Source of the DNA: an uncultured Fidelibacterota bacterium
Lineage (GTDB): Bacteria > Fidelibacterota > Marinisomatia > Marinisomatales > TCS55
Direction: 5' to 3'
NCBI GenBank assembly: GCA_902615915.1
Contig: CACMQQ010000001.1
Coordinates: 124,001-188,000, forward strand
Length of the DNA stretch: 64,000 nt
Both the position numbers and the translations under genes were made by a program. Position 1 is the stretch's first letter, and every line of letters begins with the position of its first letter. Shown here in pieces: positions 1 to 7,893 of this stretch. The notes under the pieces are model-generated. The model had not been told where the DNA came from. It made no database searches and worked only from the letters and a program-made list of their open reading frames with translations.

Positions 1-2
1 AA

Positions 3-59
3 GTTCTAAGGGGTAAGATCAAATCAGGAATTGTAAAAGCTAAAAAAAACCTTAATTGA
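3..59 (+). CDS. Possible 3' end of a plus-strand gene cut by the window edge
   Basis: An open frame enters from the left edge and encodes 18 residues rich in Lys and Gly (VLRGKIKSGIVKAKKNLN) before TGA at 57-59. It would end five bases short of the convergent TonB-dependent receptor stop, a typical tail-to-tail spacing. The fragment is too short to name and could be a chance open frame, since the other two plus frames close within 20 bases. Confidence 0.3.
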   Translation, partial: VLRGKIKSGIVKAKKNLN

Positions 60-64
60 AGTAA

Positions 65-2146
65 TTAAAAAATAACTTCTGCTCCAAAATAAAAATTTGC
101 TAAAGGAGCAGGCTCATAAAATCTCCCTCCCCATGCATTAACTCTAAGATTTGAATAGTAATTCTCATTTAGTACATTATTTACGCCAATATGTATTTTA
201 AGCCTTGAGCCAAAAATTTGAAATTCATTCCCCAGTCTTAAATTCAAAACGCTATAAGGATTAGTAGTTTGATCGTTCGAATCATTTAAGTAGATATTGC
301 TATATCTGGAAAAACCCATTACCATAAAATACCCTTTTGGGTTTATGTAATAGATATCTGTATTAAATAAATTTTGAGGCAATCCTGGTAATCTATTGCC
401 ATTCAAATCCTGATTGTTTTTAATATAGTTAGAAAATTCAAACTGAGAATAGGTATAGGCAAAGTCAGCTCGGATATTATTCCTTAGATTGGTAGATAAA
501 CTTACTTCAATTCCTTCTTTTTGAGTTTCGCCGACATTTCTATAATAAGTTTTTCCTGGGCTACTTTCTAATTCAAAAGAAGTGATCTCATTATCGATTT
601 TTGATCTATATAATGAAAATTCATAGAATAAATCATCACGGACATATCCTTTTAATCCTATTTCAAAACTATTGGATACTTGTGGGGTAAGTCTAGTATT
701 AAAGCCTCCAATTGATGCGCTGTCAGGATCATTGCTAAGTTCATTTAACGTTGGTGTTTCATAATGATTTGAAAAGTTGGCAAATATACTTGATTTGTTA
801 TTTATTAAATATGTTATACCAATAAATGGACTGGTATTCTTTAGATTTGTAAAACCAGAACCCAAACCGTCAAACAAATAATAATCAACAGACTCAATTT
901 TATCATCATCCCATCTAGATCCCCATATCACATTGATCTTATCATTCAATAGATAAGATTGCTGAAAATAAAATGCTTTATTTATAAATGATTCTAACTG
1001 ATCAAAAACTCTTGACCCTCTAATCCCTTTGATATTGTTATATCGCTTTCTCCTATCACTTTGATCACTGAAGTCGACACCAATTGTAGTTGATAAGGGA
1101 TTTTTTAGGAAGTAATTATCAATTATATATTTAGCGGTTAAACCCCAATAGGATCTTTTTAAGTCAACTTGTCCACCATTTTCAAAAGGCAATTTGTTAG
1201 AAAAAATTCTTTTAGTATAAAAAGACAAAATATTTAGCTTTGAACTATTAGATATTTTCAGCTTGTATGAAGCCCCAAGTCTGTGCTGTAAGACTTTCTC
1301 ACCGGACTGATAGTCAATATTTTGAATTCTGGCTGATCGTCTATTTTCCTCAGCTTGTTCTTTGTTTAGTGAACCAGGATCGTTAGATAATGGACTGTCT
1401 AAATAATTGTAATGTATACTTAATGTTGAATTTTGATTTAATTCAAACAGTGATTTCATATTGATATTAAATGAATTCATTTCTGAGTTATCTCTATATC
1501 CATCATAGCTTTTGGATGAAACTTTCAACATATATTTTTGGGCATTTGCTCCATCTCCGATAGAACTTTGAATATTTCTATAGCCAAAATCACCGATTGA
1601 GATGCTAGATTTAATTTGTCTTTGCTTTGGATATGGCTCTGTAAAGAGCTGTATCACCCCACCTGATGCATTACCATAAATTGATGAACTACTACCTCTT
1701 ATTATTTCAGCAGATTGAATAAATGATAAATTGATGTTGTCAACTTGTGATTGGCCATCAGCTGTAGTTTGTGGAAAGCCATCTACAAAAAGCTTTATAC
1801 CTCTTATTCCAAAAGCTGATCGAGATCCAAAACCCCTAATTGATAATCTAATATCTTGGGCAAAGTTTTCATCGTTCATTATGAATAATCCAGGCACAGA
1901 GCGCATGGACTCTCCTAACGACATGCCCTTTTGACCAAATGTCAATTGTCTACTGGTAAGGCTTGATATTGAAAAAGGTGTTTCAGTGGGATTTTTGCTA
2001 TTTAAAAAACCCACAACTTGTATGGGTTTAAGTTCAAATCGCAACGTGTCAGAAATTTCAGAGGCATTTAATGAGCCTGAGATATCTGATTGAGCTATAA
2101 GTAGTCCCTTAACCAAGAATAAAAAATATAGGATTAATTTTCTCAT
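65..2146 (-). CDS. TonB-dependent outer membrane receptor
   Basis: A 693-residue outer membrane receptor of the TonB-dependent family, expected to import a siderophore, cobalamin or another scarce ligand using energy from the Ton complex. An N-terminal signal peptide (about 1-19, ending LLIAQS) is followed by a plug domain at roughly 50-165 with typical IRGFGSR and VDGFPQ segments. A long beta-barrel follows and ends in a terminal Phe (GAEVIF), the usual barrel assembly signal. The start overlaps the stop of the upstream DHFR-family gene by four bases (ATGA), so it is the last gene of the aceE-aceF-lpdA-M16 run. The substrate cannot be read from the sequence. An exbB-exbD-tonB set at 50242-52307 could energise it. 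Confidence 0.93.
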   Translation of the reverse strand: MRKLILYFLFLVKGLLIAQSDISGSLNASEISDTLRFELKPIQVVGFLNSKNPTETPFSISSLTSRQLTFGQKGMSLGESMRSVPGLFIMNDENFAQDIRLSIRGFGSRSAFGIRGIKLFVDGFPQTTADGQSQVDNINLSFIQSAEIIRGSSSSIYGNASGGVIQLFTEPYPKQRQIKSSISIGDFGYRNIQSSIGDGANAQKYMLKVSSKSYDGYRDNSEMNSFNINMKSLFELNQNSTLSIHYNYLDSPLSNDPGSLNKEQAEENRRSARIQNIDYQSGEKVLQHRLGASYKLKISNSSKLNILSFYTKRIFSNKLPFENGGQVDLKRSYWGLTAKYIIDNYFLKNPLSTTIGVDFSDQSDRRKRYNNIKGIRGSRVFDQLESFINKAFYFQQSYLLNDKINVIWGSRWDDDKIESVDYYLFDGLGSGFTNLKNTSPFIGITYLINNKSSIFANFSNHYETPTLNELSNDPDSASIGGFNTRLTPQVSNSFEIGLKGYVRDDLFYEFSLYRSKIDNEITSFELESSPGKTYYRNVGETQKEGIEVSLSTNLRNNIRADFAYTYSQFEFSNYIKNNQDLNGNRLPGLPQNLFNTDIYYINPKGYFMVMGFSRYSNIYLNDSNDQTTNPYSVLNLRLGNEFQIFGSRLKIHIGVNNVLNENYYSNLRVNAWGGRFYEPAPLANFYFGAEVIF

Positions 2147-2589
2147 TTAATAATTTCATATTGATATTGAATGATACCATTTGCAACGTCATGTTCAACT
2201 ATTTTGATAAACTTTAGTTTCAATTCTTCTACTTGATTTGTGAATAAAGATACCCCTTTTCCAAAGATATGAGGATGGGGGGTAACATATATATGAGTTA
2301 AAAAATCTACAAACCTACTATTAACTATTCCCCCTCCAATGACAAAACATTTTGACGATCTAATATTTTCTATGATTTTTTTTGGGTTATCATTACGATG
2401 CACTATGATTGGTTTACGACCGTGAAGCTCCTTTGGTAAAGTCTTGAACGTGTGAGATCCCATGATTATGGGAAATCCCATAGTTTGTTTTTTAAACAAT
2501 GAAAGATCTTGCGACCAATCAGTAACTTCAAAATTATTGCGAGCTATATATCCATCAACTGTTGTCGCTGCAATTAATATTATATCCAA
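2143..2589 (-). CDS. Dihydrofolate reductase family protein
   Basis: A 148-residue protein of the DHFR/RibD C-terminal fold. Visible landmarks are the N-terminal strand ILIAATTVDGYIA, Asp28 in SQDLSLFKK (position of the catalytic Asp27 of E. coli FolA), the PIIMGSHTF strand, and the glycine-rich cofactor loop CFVIGGG. The Arg that normally follows IMG and binds the NADPH phosphate is Ser here. The likely activity is NADPH-dependent reduction of dihydrofolate or a related pterin or riboflavin precursor. It is slightly shorter than typical FolA (about 160). It lies 2 bases downstream of the inactive M16 subunit and overlaps the TonB receptor start by four bases. Classical FolA versus a diverged reductase is not settled. 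Confidence 0.75.
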   Translation of the reverse strand: MDIILIAATTVDGYIARNNFEVTDWSQDLSLFKKQTMGFPIIMGSHTFKTLPKELHGRKPIIVHRNDNPKKIIENIRSSKCFVIGGGIVNSRFVDFLTHIYVTPHPHIFGKGVSLFTNQVEELKLKFIKIVEHDVANGIIQYQYEIIK

Positions 2590-2591
2590 TA

Positions 2592-3854
2592 TTATAGTGT
2601 TCCAGCAGAGACTTCAACCAGATTTAAAGGATCAACATATGTCTTAATAGCATTATTGACTTGGTCAATTGAAACACTATTTATTATGTTGGGATAATCA
2701 TCTAAATAAGAGATATCTCGACCTTTTTCATCATTCGACAATATTCTATTAGCTAATCCACCAGTGGTATCCATTCCAACTTTATAAGAACCAACAATGG
2801 TCTGTTTTTTGGTTTCAACTTCAGACTGACTAACCCCATTACTGGTCCACAAATTAATTTGCTTTCTTGTTGACTCAATTCCTTTTTTGATCAATTCAGG
2901 AGAGAAGGTAGCCCAAGTGCTCCAATATCCATCGCGCTTGTAGCTTGCGCTAGATATTGAGGAACCAATTCCATAAGTAAGGCCTTCCTTATCTCTAACC
3001 GTTTGCATAAGTCTTGCAGAAAAATTTCCTCCTAAAATATATATTGCCATCATTAGCGGAATATAATCTTTGTGATCTTGGTCTATTCCGATCGACTGAC
3101 CAATATAAACATCTGCACTAGTCTTATCTGGAATATGAATTGATTCCTTGTGTTCTACACTCTTTTGAGCAGTATCAAATTCTGAAACATCTGGAAGGTT
3201 TTGCGCTTTTAAAACTCCAAAGCTATCCTTTATGATACTGTTCAAATTGTCTGGGTCGACATCCCCTACCGAAGCTATTCTCACTGACCCTAATCCAAAT
3301 ACCTGATCATGATAGTTTTGAAGATTTTCTATTGAGATTTTTTTTATAAGCTTTATTGATTCATCTATGGTTGATCGAAAATTTGGGTGATCAGGATAAT
3401 AAATTTTTCGTAGCAATGCAATGTTCGCTTGCTTTCTGGTGTCTTCTTTATTGCGCTCTAAATTTCCTAACACCCTTGTCTTTAAGAGCTCCAACTCGTT
3501 TTCTTTCAAAGAAGGGGTGCTAAGTTGCTCTGCAATTAAATGCATGATCGTCTTTAGATCCTTTTTCATGCAGTGAGCAGTAAAGTTGATATGATTGCTC
3601 GACGAAGAAAAGCTTATCTCAGCTCCAATTGAATCCAAAATATCACTTATCTCATATTTATCTTTTTGATCTGTTCCTTTGTCGATCATAGCAGTGGCGA
3701 TATTTGCTATTTGCTTATTATCTATAGGTGCATAAAGAGAGCCACCCTCTAAACTTCCAGATATTGTGACAACATCTTTTATAGCAGTAGCCATAGTTAG
3801 GGATCTGATCCCTTGCTTAACTTCTATTTCATTTACCTTGTTTTTAAATAGCAT
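2592..3854 (-). CDS. M16 peptidase-family subunit without catalytic motif
   Basis: A 420-residue M16B (pitrilysin/processing-peptidase-like) protein, apparently the non-catalytic partner of the upstream gene. Fold landmarks include the C-terminal segment with GGNFSARLMQTVRDK and YGIGSS, typical of M16 C-domains. No HxxEH zinc motif is present in the N-terminal half, where the active family has it. In M16B pairs one subunit binds zinc and the other supplies the Arg/Tyr pair that contacts substrate; here that would be R..Y in the VRDKEGLTYG segment. I chose ATG at 3854, 14 bases after the upstream stop. A longer frame from TTG at 3890 would overlap the upstream gene and adds an unlikely basic segment. 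No good ribosome binding site separates the two. Confidence 0.85.
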   Translation of the reverse strand: MLFKNKVNEIEVKQGIRSLTMATAIKDVVTISGSLEGGSLYAPIDNKQIANIATAMIDKGTDQKDKYEISDILDSIGAEISFSSSSNHINFTAHCMKKDLKTIMHLIAEQLSTPSLKENELELLKTRVLGNLERNKEDTRKQANIALLRKIYYPDHPNFRSTIDESIKLIKKISIENLQNYHDQVFGLGSVRIASVGDVDPDNLNSIIKDSFGVLKAQNLPDVSEFDTAQKSVEHKESIHIPDKTSADVYIGQSIGIDQDHKDYIPLMMAIYILGGNFSARLMQTVRDKEGLTYGIGSSISSASYKRDGYWSTWATFSPELIKKGIESTRKQINLWTSNGVSQSEVETKKQTIVGSYKVGMDTTGGLANRILSNDEKGRDISYLDDYPNIINSVSIDQVNNAIKTYVDPLNLVEVSAGTL

Positions 3855-3868
3855 CAAGAATAGAGTTT

Positions 3869-5167
3869 TTATTTTTTTGGAATGAACCAACCAATGGTTG
3901 ATTGATCTTCAACCAAATATTTTTTAACAATTGATTGAACATCTTTAGCAGATACATTATTTATGTTCTCAATAAAGTTTGTATAAAATTTCCAATCACC
4001 GATCGCCAACGCTTCATTCAATGCTCCTGCAATTGCATATGATCCATCTCTGCTAAACGAAATATCCGATGAGATTTGAGCTTTTGCTTTCTTTAACTCA
4101 TTTTGTGTAATCCCGTCGTTGGCAATTTTAGAATATTCATTTAAAATAATTGATTCCACTTTTTGATTATCTGTATCTGGGGTTAAGAAGGCATAGCTAA
4201 TAAATAGGCCATTGTCTTTAAAGGGAAAATCATACATGAATAATGAAGTTGCTAATCCCTTATCAACAATGCTTTTATAAAAACGGCTAGACTTTCCATC
4301 AGTTAAGATTTTGCTTAAAATTTGAAATGCATATGTATCTTGATGTAGTCCAACTGGGGTTTTATGAGCAACCCCTACGATCCCAGTTTGCCCAGTTCTC
4401 TTAACGACAACCCTTCGCTCACCCTCTTGATCGGGTTCAGCTGTGTAGACATCGGGTATAGGGTTATCACTTTTAGGGTGTTCACCAAAATATTTTTTCA
4501 CCATTTCTAATGCTTCTGACGTTTCAAAATCACCAATAATGGTAGCAGTAGCGTTATTAGGCCAATAGTAGACATTGTAAAATTCTTTTAAACGATCGGT
4601 GCTTACATTTTCAATATCTGAACGCCATCCGATAGTGGAATGATGATAGGGGTGAGCTTGATAAGCAGTGGCCCAGATATTCTTATCCAAAACATCAAAT
4701 GGGCTATTTTCACCTCTTTCAAATTCATTCCTTACCACTGTCATTTCAGGCTGCCTGTCTTCATCTCTTAAAAATGCATACCGCATACGATCAGATTCGA
4801 TAGCAATAGCTTTTTCTAAATGCTCGCTTGGAACCACTTCGAAGTAATTGGTTCTATCGTTCCAAGTAGTTGCATTGATTTGCGCACCAATACTTTGGAG
4901 CTCATCCCAGATAGCCGTACCTTTTTCTTTATTAAAATTTCTTGAGCCCTTGAACATTAAATGCTCTAATAGATGCGTAGATCCTGTATAACCAATAGCT
5001 TCATTTCTTGAACCTACATGGTAAGTAACCATAAAAGTTGCTACAGGTGCAGAGCGATCGGATAGAGTAAGAACTCTGAGGCCATTTGATTTTAAATTAT
5101 ATTCATTTATTCCATGCGACTCTTGAATAAAATTGAATCCATCTGGTGCTAAATTATTATTTGACAA
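3869..5167 (-). CDS. M16 family zinc metallopeptidase, catalytic subunit
   Basis: A 432-residue M16B peptidase. The inverted zinc motif HLLEH is at residues 65-69 (His65, Glu68, His69), and the third ligand is probably Glu148 in VVRNEFERGE. The two domains and total length fit bacterial processing-peptidase-like proteins. No signal peptide is visible at the start chosen (MSNNNLAPDG), so it would be cytoplasmic unless a start further upstream is used. It pairs with the following non-catalytic M16 gene, a common heterodimer arrangement. Substrates are unknown; peptide turnover or processing is plausible. It lies 22 bases downstream of lpdA. Confidence 0.92.
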   Translation of the reverse strand: MSNNNLAPDGFNFIQESHGINEYNLKSNGLRVLTLSDRSAPVATFMVTYHVGSRNEAIGYTGSTHLLEHLMFKGSRNFNKEKGTAIWDELQSIGAQINATTWNDRTNYFEVVPSEHLEKAIAIESDRMRYAFLRDEDRQPEMTVVRNEFERGENSPFDVLDKNIWATAYQAHPYHHSTIGWRSDIENVSTDRLKEFYNVYYWPNNATATIIGDFETSEALEMVKKYFGEHPKSDNPIPDVYTAEPDQEGERRVVVKRTGQTGIVGVAHKTPVGLHQDTYAFQILSKILTDGKSSRFYKSIVDKGLATSLFMYDFPFKDNGLFISYAFLTPDTDNQKVESIILNEYSKIANDGITQNELKKAKAQISSDISFSRDGSYAIAGALNEALAIGDWKFYTNFIENINNVSAKDVQSIVKKYLVEDQSTIGWFIPKK

Positions 5168-5189
5168 AACTAAACCCCTTTGTTATTGG

Positions 5190-6608
5190 TTATTTCTTAG
5201 GAATATAGAGATCGGTTACGGTGCCTTCGAAAACTTCGGCAGCCATACCAAAGGTTTCACCCAAAGTAGGGTGTGGGTGAACTGTCAAGGAAACGTCCTC
5301 TGCATCAGAACCCATTTCCATTGCTAGCATACCTTCTGATATGATATCGCCTGCTCCAGGTCCAACAACAGCAACACCTAAAATTTGCTTGGTATCCGGA
5401 TCAAAAAGAATTTTGGTTTTTCCTTGATTTGCACCTATTGCAATAGCTCTACCACTTGCAGCCCAAGGAAATTCTGATTTTTTAAAAGGTATTTCTTTTT
5501 CTATGGCTTCTTTTTCGGTTAGACCAGCCCAAGCAACTTCTGGATCAGTATAAATAACGCTTGGGATTGCACAAACATCAAAAGCTGCTGCGTGTCCACA
5601 TGCAACTTCTGCTGCCACTTTTCCTTGATGAGTGGCACGATGAGCAAGCATTGGATTACCGCATATATCACCTATAGCAAATATATTTTCAACATTTGTT
5701 CTCTGATAAACGTCGACCCCTATAAAGCCAGAATCTGACACATTTATACTTGTAGATTCGATATTTAACATACTGGTGTTAGGCTTCCTACCAATAGATA
5801 CCAGTGCTTTATCAAAAACATGATCATCCTTTTTTCCATTCGATTCTATAACAACATTCAACTTGCCATCTTTTTGAGGCTTTACTTCAACTACCTTGGA
5901 TGAAGTCATTATTGATTTGAATTGTTTTTTTAATTTTAAAACCAATGGCCTTAAAATATCTTTATCAGCACCTGGAACTAATTCTGGAAAAAACTCAACA
6001 ACGGAAACATTGGAGCCTAAGGTGGCATATACCTGACCAAGCTCAAGACCGATTACACCACCACCAATGACCAACAGATCATCAGGAATATCTTTTAAAT
6101 CTAACGCAGTTCTAGATGTTAAAATAGATGGATGGCTTGTGTCAATTCCTGGAATCATAGCTGAAGAAGATCCTGATGCTATAATACACTTATCGAATGA
6201 TACGCTTATCTCTTCATCTTCATTAAGAACTTTAATTTCACTATTAGAAACAAACGAAGCTAGACCGTGCAAAGTTTGAACTTTTCTAGCTTTAGCCATT
6301 TGGGCTATACCCGTGTTTAGCTGTTTAACAATTCTATTTTTATGGTCTCTAACAGCATCGATATCAATTTTAGGAGAGCCATAAGTAACACCCATTTTTG
6401 AGAGTGATGCGGCTTCATCCATTACTTTCGTAATATGCAATAACGCTTTAGATGGAATACATCCCCTATTCAAACAAACACCCCCAAGCTCTGCATCTCT
6501 ATCTATAAGTATAACATTTTTTCCTAGGTCAGCAGCTCTAAAGGCAGCAGCATACCCTCCCGGTCCTGCCCCTATAACCACTATTTCTCCGTGTAATTTT
6601 TTGCTCAT
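5190..6608 (-). CDS. lpdA: Dihydrolipoyl dehydrogenase (E3)
   Basis: E3 subunit of 2-oxoacid dehydrogenase complexes; it reoxidises the E2 dihydrolipoyl group and passes electrons through FAD and a disulfide to NAD+. The 472-residue sequence has the FAD-binding GAGPGG (14-19), the redox disulfide Cys45-Cys50 in GGVCLNRGC, a second Rossmann motif GGGVIGLELG for NAD, the FAD contact FAIGDICG, and the C-terminal catalytic His-Glu pair in HPHPTLGE. There is no N-terminal lipoyl domain. It is four bases downstream of aceF and completes the pyruvate dehydrogenase operon aceE-aceF-lpdA. It probably also serves other complexes encoded elsewhere. Confidence 0.97.
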   Translation of the reverse strand: MSKKLHGEIVVIGAGPGGYAAAFRAADLGKNVILIDRDAELGGVCLNRGCIPSKALLHITKVMDEAASLSKMGVTYGSPKIDIDAVRDHKNRIVKQLNTGIAQMAKARKVQTLHGLASFVSNSEIKVLNEDEEISVSFDKCIIASGSSSAMIPGIDTSHPSILTSRTALDLKDIPDDLLVIGGGVIGLELGQVYATLGSNVSVVEFFPELVPGADKDILRPLVLKLKKQFKSIMTSSKVVEVKPQKDGKLNVVIESNGKKDDHVFDKALVSIGRKPNTSMLNIESTSINVSDSGFIGVDVYQRTNVENIFAIGDICGNPMLAHRATHQGKVAAEVACGHAAAFDVCAIPSVIYTDPEVAWAGLTEKEAIEKEIPFKKSEFPWAASGRAIAIGANQGKTKILFDPDTKQILGVAVVGPGAGDIISEGMLAMEMGSDAEDVSLTVHPHPTLGETFGMAAEVFEGTVTDLYIPKK

Positions 6609-6611
6609 AGA

Positions 6612-7889
6612 TTAATCCTTAAAAAATGAGAGGTCGTCCAAGATCTCTTTGAATCTTTTAGTAAAGCGAGCACCAGCTGCGCCATCAATGATTCGATGAT
6701 CATAGGATAAAGAAAATGGCATAATATATTTTAGTTCTGGCTTTTTCTCGTTTCTATTAAAAATATTTTTCCATAGACTTTGGGATACGCCAATTATCGC
6801 AACCTCAGGTGGGTTAATGATCGGGGTGAAAAAGCTACCACCTATTCCACCTAAACTTGATATGGTGAACGTTCCTCCTTTTAATTCAGCTGGTTTTAGC
6901 TTTTTATTTCTTGCCCTATTGCTAATATCAACCAATTCTATAGATAAATCAGATATAGATTTTTGATCTGCGTTCGAAATAACTGGAACGACTAACCCTG
7001 TTGGTGTATCTACAGCAATTCCAATATTAATATACTTTTTGATTACTAGATTAGTAGATGAACTATCTAAAGAACTGTTGAATTCAGGCATTTCATTTAG
7101 AACGTGAGTAAGCGCTTTAATTAAAAAAGGCAAGAAAGTGACTTTTATTCCATCCTTTAAAAGTTTTTCTTTTAGTTTTTTCCGGTAAGTATCCAGATCA
7201 GTTATATCAGCTTCATCAAATTGTGTAACATGGGGGATAGTTTGCCATGCTGCCTGAAGTCTTTTCCCTGTAATTCTCTTAATCTTAGTTAACTTTTGAT
7301 TTTCTGTTTCTCCCCATTGAGAAAAATCTTCCTGAACCATAGGGGTTGGAATTGAAGAGCCGGATGATGACGCCATCTGTCTCAGAATATAATTATTCAG
7401 ATCATCTTTTGTTATTCGATTTTTTTCACCCGTTCCATTTATATGGCTAAGGTTTATCTGTAATTCTCGAGCCAGCCTTCTAACTCCAGGAGATGCAAAT
7501 ATACCATCATTACTTAAATTGAGATCTAATTTTGGGGCTTGTATTGGGGCTGTATTTCCAAGGTTACTATCTTCAACCTCAGGTTTAGACTCTGATAAGT
7601 CTACAGTCTTATTAGTTTCATCTTCTTTTTTTTCTTGATCAGAAGATTCATTAGAGGAATCAATTTTCATGAGCAATTGACCAGTTGAAACCTCATCTCC
7701 TGTTGATACAAGTATCTCTTTTAATGTTCCTGTAAAATCTGATGGAATCTCCATAGATGCTTTATCTGATTCTAAGATCAAAATAGTTTGGTCTTTGGTT
7801 ATTTCATCACCTACAGTAACAGGAATTTCGCTAATCTCTGCTCCATCTATTCCTTCGCCTAAGTCTGGTAATTCTAAATCTTTAATCAT
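6612..7889 (-). CDS. aceF: Pyruvate dehydrogenase E2, dihydrolipoamide acetyltransferase
   Basis: Core acetyltransferase of the pyruvate dehydrogenase complex. The 425-residue protein has one lipoyl domain (1-76) with the lipoylated Lys43 in ESDKASME, an acidic Ser/Glu-rich linker (about 80-125), a peripheral subunit-binding domain around 130-168 (SPGVRRLAREL), and the catalytic domain to the end. The active-site DHRIIDG motif places catalytic His at about 398. Many proteobacterial AceF proteins have two or three lipoyl domains, so this is a short, single-lipoyl version. It sits between aceE (4-base gap) and lpdA (3-base gap), a compact complete operon. Confidence 0.96.
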   Translation of the reverse strand: MIKDLELPDLGEGIDGAEISEIPVTVGDEITKDQTILILESDKASMEIPSDFTGTLKEILVSTGDEVSTGQLLMKIDSSNESSDQEKKEDETNKTVDLSESKPEVEDSNLGNTAPIQAPKLDLNLSNDGIFASPGVRRLARELQINLSHINGTGEKNRITKDDLNNYILRQMASSSGSSIPTPMVQEDFSQWGETENQKLTKIKRITGKRLQAAWQTIPHVTQFDEADITDLDTYRKKLKEKLLKDGIKVTFLPFLIKALTHVLNEMPEFNSSLDSSSTNLVIKKYINIGIAVDTPTGLVVPVISNADQKSISDLSIELVDISNRARNKKLKPAELKGGTFTISSLGGIGGSFFTPIINPPEVAIIGVSQSLWKNIFNRNEKKPELKYIMPFSLSYDHRIIDGAAGARFTKRFKEILDDLSFFKD

Positions 7890-7893
7890 AATT

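Noticed and set aside
268-285. tRNA T-loop-like GTTCGAATC
   Set aside because: It is inside the TonB receptor gene and no acceptor stem or anticodon arm can be drawn around it.
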